From NCBI RefSeq assembly GCF_001704415.2, contig NC_030811.1:372001-436000 (forward strand): DNA of 64,000 nucleotides. Reading direction: 5' to 3'. Under the pieces are notes generated by a model, which was not told the DNA's origin, did no database searches, and saw only the letters and a list, made by a program, of their open reading frames with translations. The position numbers and the translations under genes were made by a program. This document shows, one piece after another, positions 57,489 through 64,000 of the stretch (its first letter is position 1; each line of letters starts with the position of its first letter). Source of the DNA: Capra hircus (taxonomy: Eukaryota; Chordata; Mammalia; Artiodactyla; Bovidae).

Positions 57489-60400
57489 GTAGGTGCTGGC
57501 TCCTGGCAGCGGCTCCTGCTGGGTTTAGCCATGTGCTCTGTGCGCGTTGCTGTGCTTTCCCGTCCCTGCAGCCCACGAGAGCAGCAGTGGAGAGGGATAC
57601 AGCTGCACCCCTTCATGAATGTAGTGTTGCTTTCCACCTTCCTGGCTTACCCAGGGTGGTCAGAATTCACTGACGTGTTTTAGTACACAGGAAAAGAATG
57701 CACTTAGTAGTTAGGAAAGAAAGTACCCTGTGGGAAAGTGCTGATTACTGAAATTCATGCCTGAAGATGAGAATCGAATCCCTTTGGCATCCCCCCGGCT
57801 GTGGCACAGCGGGGTGAGGGGCCGCATGGAGGCAGGGATGCCCTGCGCACGGCTTCTAGCCCTGAGCACGCTCCGTGGAGGACAGTTTCACAGATGGTGC
57901 CAGCGCTTGGAGAGGAGGAGGCGAGCGAGCCAGCCCTGCTGTGGCGCTGCCTCCACGCTGAGGGCACTGGCTTGTCATCAGAGTTCACCGCTGCAACAGC
58001 ATGTTTTAGAGCCCGTCTACCTGTTCAACAGATGGCCTGTCTGTTCCATTTCATCGTGCTGGAGGCCAGTTTTGTTAAAGACTGCTGTCTCCAGAGGCAG
58101 GGCGTTTCCTCCTGAGACGGCGTGGTGGTCAGTGCCCAGTCACCTGAGGGCCCCGTGTGTGCCCCCTACGTGCATACTTGCTGCGGGTGGGTGCCTAGGC
58201 GTCCCTCCTGACCGTGGTCACACCACCCTGTCCCTCTACCTCGTGAAGCGCACACCCTAGTTCTGTCCAGCACTTCTCCAGGGTTTAAACGGCACATTAT
58301 TCGGCTTTGCTCAAAAGCAGACTTGATGTATTTCGTGCATCTCTGTTTTATTTAAACTTTTTAACAATTAAAATCTGATTGATCATCTGTTTTTTCCATT
58401 TTGCAAAGATGTTAACTGTTTATGAATGTGTATAATTGTACCCTTTCTTTCAGTGAAGGTTTAACCTTTCTGCAGAATTACTTGTACGGTAGAACTTTTT
58501 GTTGTTAAACACAGTTTAAGTTTTGAAGTCTTTCATAGTGCCTGATGGGACTGAGTTTGCTGTGTGTTTTAGAATAGAGGGAAGGAGTGGCAAAGGGGCT
58601 TCTCTTGAGAACTGTGTGTTTTGTCACATTAAATTAAAATGGAATGGTGTCACGTAAGCAAGAGACAGAAAGGAACGTGAATGTATCAACCTGCTGTTGG
58701 AAGGCCACTCTGTGCATGAAGTGTGCTCTGGCCATCAGAGGCAGAGGTCTTGAGCAGCCCCACCCGTGGGCCTGCTGGGACGGGGGTGTGCGGCGCCCCC
58801 GTGTCTCCGTGCGGCTCTCTGACTCTGCCTGTTGCATCCTGGGTTTAGTGCTTCTGTGCCTCCATTGACCACAACCCACCATTCTTTGCTTTCTCCTCCC
58901 ATTTCCACTTTCCCAAGAGTATCTACGAGGGAAACTTTGGGTGTGGCTACTTAAAAGAGAGGCGAGCGTCGGGACTAGTGTTTTGTGAAAATACTGCCTC
59001 AGTCTATAGAGCACTATTTGTGAGTTCTCAGTGTTCTTCCTTCTTGTGTTTGGTGGAGGCTGCTAGAATGTGGACTGGGGATTAGTGCCGTCTGCTCGGT
59101 GCCGGAATGACACGCATGCCTTTCCGTCTTGCATGCTTTCCGTTCCTGTGAGTGCTGCTCTCGTGCTTGTCTTGTGAAACGTAACTCTGCTTTAACTAAC
59201 ATTGGTGACTGCATCTGATACCAAGGTGGACCAGCCCGATGAGCTATGGAGGAGCCTTGGGCTCTGACGCTGCTCCTGGCCGTGAAAATTCTTTTTTTTA
59301 AAAATCATCTGAGGAAACAGTGAAGCTGTAATGATTAAAATGGACTTTCTTACGGTTCATCTCAATGTGAGATGTAAATATTTCTTTGCAAGCTTTCAGA
59401 AATCTTCCTTAAATCTCCTTTCTCCTGCTGACCAGACACGAGGGGTATCAGAGCCTGGCTTTCCATAAAGGCCCCGAGGCCCCGGGAACAGTGGTGAGAC
59501 AGACGCTCACTGCTGCCTGAACATGCGCCTTCTCCCCCGTGTGCACGGCGCTCCTGGGGGAAGGAGTGTATGTTGCCTTTACGATTCGCTGCTTTTAAGG
59601 AGCTCCCAGAATTCCCGGGGTGGGTAGCTGAGCCTTCTGACCTTTGTCTGGGAAGTGGCTTCACCCCTGTGTCTCCTGAGTCTGTGCTCGAGCCTAGGCT
59701 CCTGGCACTGTTCTGGTCCTTTTAGCAGAGTTGGTCTCCCTTGCTTCGGGCTCAGAGAAAGCCGATGGCTTAGTCCTTAGTCTAGAAACTAATTGTTGAT
59801 TTAACTCAATAGCTAATGAGATTCTTAAAGCTCATTTGTTTCATTTTTATTTCAGCATGCATACTCAATTTATTCTTATTTTTTAAATAAGGGGCAGGGA
59901 GCAGCATTTTGTCCCATTTAATGGATGAAGACAGTCAAGCCAAACAAGGGGCGGGTGGGCTGCTGTCCCCCCTCCTGTTGAGGGGTCAGGAGGCGGCGGT
60001 TGTGCCTCTGGCTGCTGCTTCCGGTCGCTCCCAGGAGTGTCCCAGTGGGGCCTGTGCTGGAAGCTGCTGCCCTGCCAGCCGAGCTGGCTGTATAGCTACT
60101 GTTTTCTGTAGCTGCTCCTTTTATAGGAAATGCTTCTGACCTTGTGTCGGAATTTTTTTAATTGCTTTGTTATATTTAGCTAAGGTGTTGATTTATCCAA
60201 ACTAACTTTCCTCCTGAGTTATCAAAACCACATACTCTGCGTGATGATTCAAATATATAGGTGTCACCAAAAAGTCCTGCAAAATGAATCTGGATAGATT
60301 GATCACTTCCCCCCTCTGGTTTTCAGTATGTTGTAGATCTGTCCCTTTGTCGGCTGTCCCCAATGGCTGAGCCTGTTACTATTTCCAGCGGAGGTTTTGG

Positions 60401-62169
60401 GTGGTTGCCAGCCCCACACTCTGGTACCTTCTGCTGCTCAAAACACTCCTCCTGTTCAGCCCCACGAGTGTGCTTTCACCCCTGGTCCCGTCTGGAAACC
60501 TCAGCACACAGACCTTGCTCCCAAGCTGGAAAGGGGCCCTTTATCCTGTGGCCTCAGCACTTGGACCTTCTCCTCTGGCCAGAGGAACAAGAGGGTGTTT
60601 TCTGACCCACAAAGGCCTCCGTGACCACATGCATCTCCCGAGCACTTTCCAAGGGCTCTGCGTGCAGAGCTCATTGTGTCTCAGGCCAGCGGGATCCCTT
60701 CTTCGATGAGGTGCTGAGATTAGAGACCAGGGTTGCCTCTAGGAAGCCACAGAGCCAGGATGCTCTGAACTCAGCCGTGTGACCCAGAGCCCAGTTCTCC
60801 ACCCTCCTGTCTAGTCCATCCTCGTATAAAGTGAACTTGTCACCGCTTCACTCAGGCTGTGAGTCCATAGTGCTGTCTATGGAGTCCGTCTGGGAGGAGT
60901 GCTGTTTGCACTGATGCCCACTCCTAGAGATGCTGGCTGTGTGACGTGGAGCCCTTGGCGAGGTGCTCCTCCGCACTCTGTCAAAGGTAATTTCAGCTCG
61001 CGCTTGGGAACAGCGCAGGTGACTATTGGCGGTGAGTCGCTCCAGTGCCGGCAGTGATGTCCAGAGGCTTCACGCTGGGCCCCCACCGAGCTCTGTCTCG
61101 CCCCAGGCCTGGGCAGCCTCCCATGCCCTCACATGGCTCCTCTTGCTCACTTAGCCCACACCAGAGCCCCTCTCCTTGCATCACGTCAGCTGGTGCACGC
61201 TGGAGTAACACGCATGCAGTAAGGTCACGTCTGTAGAGAGGGAGCTAGCTGCAGGATGGGTTCTCGATGTCTGCACTCAGCTCTCCTCAGCCTCAGGGCT
61301 GCAGTTCCCAGCCCGGCCCAGCCCCACCCCAAGGGGATCTGCTGGACCCACTGTTCCAGGGTGCTTCATAAAGAATAACACTCTATTTGAAGTTAATTCC
61401 AACTCAGGTGATAAAATCTCTCATCTTAACTTTTAATCCTCTAAGGATCTTGCAAAGCAGCTCTAGCTTGCCTTTTTGAGGGCAATGAAGTAATGAGATT
61501 TTAAAACCAATGAAGGTAGGATATGAAGCCCGTGATAATGATAGTAATAGAGCAGCACACCGTTAAAGCGAGGGGAGCCTCTGAGATGGTCTGATCCGCT
61601 TCTGCATCGCTCGCTTGTAGAGGGGATGAGGCAGATCAGGTCCCATCTTTGCTGTGGTTTTCTTTTCATGAGAAGATAAAATTCAGAAGGAAGAAAGGTA
61701 CCATTTGCTCTTCTAGGATATGATTGGCTGGAGAGCAGTTGGGGCGTCTCTGGCCCATTGATTTGTACTTTAGATGAAACCTTCAGCTTAATTATGGTTG
61801 AAATGTTAGATTTTTTTCAAGGGACAAACCCTAGGGTTTGTTCGAGCTAAGGAGAGCTAACAGAACCCTTTCCTCAGGTGTCATTTTTGGATTTTTCAAA
61901 TCCCAAAGACGAGAGGGGTGGGAGTAAAAGAACAGTGATGTAGAGGCTGATCTGTTTTAATGTTTACAGATTAAAGGTTTAGTCTAAGAAAATCTTGGAC
62001 ATAAAGATACTTTTACAGCTAATATTTACTGTTTCTTTGTGTAATTCTTTGTGGGTTTTGTTTAAAAAAATTTTTGTTCTCATAAGTTTTCATGTCATTA
62101 ACCTTAACATAAACTCCTCATTGCATGTTTATTAACCCTTGGTATATTCATTTTCTTCTGACTTGAAAG
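57489..62169 (+). other. ESYT2: ESYT2 intron 13 (4681 bp)
   Basis: The donor is GTAGGT and the acceptor is TTTTCTTCTGACTTGAAAG. No BovB or SINE was recognised in this whole intron, unusual against the rest of the window. Open frames such as 57757-58260 and 60401-60709 are without known homology. Confidence 0.87.
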
Positions 62170-62232
62170 AGTAACCCATTAGAATTTAACCCTGATGTCT
62201 TGAAGAAGGCTGCAATTCAGAAAGCTTTAAAG
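62170..62232 (+). CDS. ESYT2: ESYT2 exon (inferred exon 14), probable alternative C2B loop exon
   Basis: This 63-bp, phase 0-0 exon encodes 21 residues, SNPLEFNPDVLKKAAIQK followed by ALK. It matches a segment present in some human ESYT2 isoforms and skipped in others, as I recall, lying in the first loop of C2B just after DSARNLP. The acceptor is atypical: the pyrimidine tract is followed by GACTTGAAAG, with purines just before AG. The donor is GTAAAC. Both features fit regulated inclusion. Human has T, V and R at three positions (KKTAVQRA), from memory. If skipped, the frame is kept. Confidence 0.92.
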
Positions 62233-64000
62233 GTAAACTAATAGTTTTCCCTTCGAAAGTTGATGAAAACATATTGAAAGAGATGATGCTTTAACCCATA
62301 TAGGTTTATTCACAGATTCTTCACAAAGTAATAGAGTAATAATTACTTGTTTGGTTGAAGAGAGGCTACTTTTATTGTTAAAGAATTTAGTAGTTAGAAG
62401 AATTTAAATCACCTTTGATGATAAATTTGTAAGATGTCAACGTGGTCAATTAGACTTTTGTCCTGTTGGCCTTAGGCAGCAGTATCTAAGATGCTTTTAA
62501 ATCATCTGTACTTTAATTGGATTTGAGTTTGTGAAAATGGTGAGATAGAAGTTCTGTTTAAAATCGTAACCAATTTTAGACTATGATTAGAATGTGTGCC
62601 CAGTGCACTGTGACTTCCCATTAAAAAATCGCCTCTTCCAATATGCCACACCAGGGCCGTCTCTGGGTCGGTGGCCTCGGGCTTTTGGTGCTGCTCGCTG
62701 GGTGGCAGATCTTTCAAGAAGCTGTAAATCTCATTGAATGAGGTTTATTGAAAACTAAGCTCCACTTCTTAAAATGACATGCGCATGTATTTTCTTGCTA
62801 AATTAAAATGTTTTACTATTTTTTTCTGATTTCTTTGAGGCCTTATTTTAAGCTTAAATATTTAGGGGAATACGGGAGGAGTTCAGTGTAGTTCTTTTAA
62901 TTCTATGCAAAGGAATTGACAGTGGGTTTTGATCAGTTTCATCCAGAAGAATAAGTTAAACTTCAAAAGAGGAAGACTAGCATTCTGCATTGATACAGGA
63001 TTTAGAAAGCCCTTAGCACACTCCACTGAGGAGGGGAGGTGGATCTCCTTTGGAGTACTAGTTGGTTAGTGGGGTATTTCCTCACCAGAACGCTGGGAAG
63101 GAACATCTCCACAGCCTTGGCTCACCGCTTCTTTGGTAAGGGGAGATTATTGACCTGCAGAGCGTGATGGCTAGAATGAAGGCTCTCCAGTTAGACTAGA
63201 CTTGCAGGGCTTGAACCCCTGCACAGCCAGCCGCTCGCCAGCGGGCCCTGCAGTAGGCAGCAGAGGCCTCCCTGCTTTGCTCCTCAGAGCGGAGCGGAGC
63301 TGACGTTCTCACCCCTGTGGGAGTGCCGAGTTTGTTAACTGAGATTGTGCATTTAAAGTGCCCAGTGTCGCTAGCAGAATCCGTATATTTTTAATTGCTA
63401 TTGTGTTACCTTATTTAAGCCTAACAACTCGGTTCTGGAAATGGTTTTACGCCCATGAAAACTGAGGTTCAAATAAATGAAATACATGTAGATCTTAGTA
63501 ATCAAGTAGAGAAAAGCTAAGATTTAGATTTAAGACAGTCTGACTTTAAAAGCTCCTGTTTTCACTATACCCTGTGTGTCTGTCTGGTGCTGAAGCATTT
63601 TGAATATTGCGTCCTGATATAAGACTTAGTCACTGATGTAACCTTTTTTCATAGCATCCAGAATATCATCCATTTCAGGACAGTCAGCCCTCGGTATCTG
63701 CGGATTTTGTATCCACAAGTTCAATCTAGGATCGAAAATACCCTGGAAAAATCTACAGAAAGCTCCAAATAGCAGCATTTACATTGTGTTTACAGCTATT
63801 TACTTAGCATTTACACACTTTATTAGGTATTGCATATAATCTGGAGACGACGTAAATTATACAGAGGTCATTTCATAAGTGAAATCTGAGCATCTTTGGA
63901 TTTGGCATCCTGACAGGGTCTTGGAACCAAGCCCCCAGCAGATACCGAGGGATGACTCAACACGGTTATTCTGTATGTGACTGAGAAAGAACCCAGGGGC
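62233..64000 (+). other. ESYT2: ESYT2 intron 14 (5' part)
   Basis: The donor is GTAAAC. The next exon, expected to start near the SGKKISS motif of C2B, is not found before the window ends. A short inverted-repeat DNA transposon lies at 63681-63961; the rest (62233-63680) is AT-rich with nothing recognised. Confidence 0.82.
63681..63961. mobile_element. Short Tigger/MER2-like DNA transposon with inverted ends
   Basis: The left end is CAGTCAGCCCTCGGTATCTG and the right end reverse-complements to GTTGAGTCATCCCTCGGTAT, so 18 of about 20 terminal bases match. Length is about 280 bp with no coding capacity. The family assignment (pogo/Tigger type) is from memory; the inverted ends are directly visible. 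Confidence 0.72.

Larger units (their letters stand above)
30304..62232 (+). other. ESYT2: ESYT2 gene, internal part (13 coding exons, SMP to start of C2B)
   Basis: This is the supported span of extended synaptotagmin 2, an ER-anchored tether at ER-plasma membrane contact sites that transfers glycerolipids. Thirteen exons of 42, 135, 77, 73, 90, 56, 121, 177, 83, 49, 90, 96 and 63 bp join into 384 codons without a stop, and every junction has a GT donor and an AG acceptor. The order is SMP domain (seven exons), C2A (four exons), then the first part of C2B (two exons). The translated exons agree closely with what I know of human ESYT2, with only scattered conservative differences. ESYT1 and ESYT3 are paralogues, but the near-identity to ESYT2 makes them unlikely. 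The first exon with the membrane hairpin and the 3' exons (rest of C2B, C2C) lie outside the window. No frameshift or broken splice site was seen, so this looks like a working gene. Confidence 0.97.

Noticed and set aside
57757..58260. A 167-codon frame in intron 13
   Set aside because: No known homology and no splice or start context; looks like chance in moderately GC-rich DNA.
1..64000. CRISPR array, operon or phage-like system
   Set aside because: No regularly spaced short repeats and no bacterial gene organisation; direct repeats seen are TSDs, minisatellites or SINE tails.
1..64000. Neighbouring genes expected near ESYT2 in human (NCAPG2, WDR60/DYNC2I1)
   Set aside because: No exon of either was recognised anywhere in the window.

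Overview
This window is vertebrate nuclear DNA from a ruminant, most likely a bovid such as cattle. Evidence for this is the many BovB (RTE-type) LINE copies and the tRNA-derived SINEs of the Bov-tA / BOV-A2 and CHR-2 groups, mixed with older mammalian L1, MaLR-type LTR and Tigger-type DNA transposon remains. There are no bacterial-style operons, CRISPR arrays or dense gene blocks.

The only gene I can support is ESYT2 (extended synaptotagmin 2), read on the + strand. Thirteen internal coding exons lie between 30304 and 62232, all with AG acceptors and GT donors. Their lengths sum to 1152 bp (384 codons) in one continuous frame. The first seven exons (30304-50551) encode the lipid-transferring SMP domain. 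The next four (53272-56994) encode the Ca2+-binding C2A domain, and the last two (57393-62232) encode the start of C2B, including a 63-bp exon that I believe is alternatively spliced. The first exon (N-terminus and membrane hairpin) and the exons for the rest of C2B and C2C are not in the window.

Layout: 1-30303 is intron 1 (only its 3' part is certain) and is mostly nested and tandem transposon relics, including a nearly full-length antisense BovB (about 8774-12147) facing a sense BovB (about 12300-14395) head to head. The exons from 30304 to 38183 sit in short introns with SINEs, one L1 and a small minisatellite. Intron 6 (38184-46390) is a second repeat-rich block with BovB, BOV-A SINEs and a GC/G-run patch. 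Introns 7 to 14 carry scattered SINE/BovB fragments, a 163-bp tandem duplication and an AT-rich palindrome. The right end contains a short inverted-repeat DNA transposon.

E-Syt2 is known to be an ER protein that tethers ER to plasma membrane and moves glycerolipids through its SMP tube, with C2 domains sensing Ca2+ and PI(4,5)P2. The exons here cover the lipid-transfer module and the Ca2+ switch next to it. I saw no sign of an undescribed biological system. The most useful observations concern exon structure, SINE-exon proximity, nested insertions with target-site duplications, and inverted LINE pairs.
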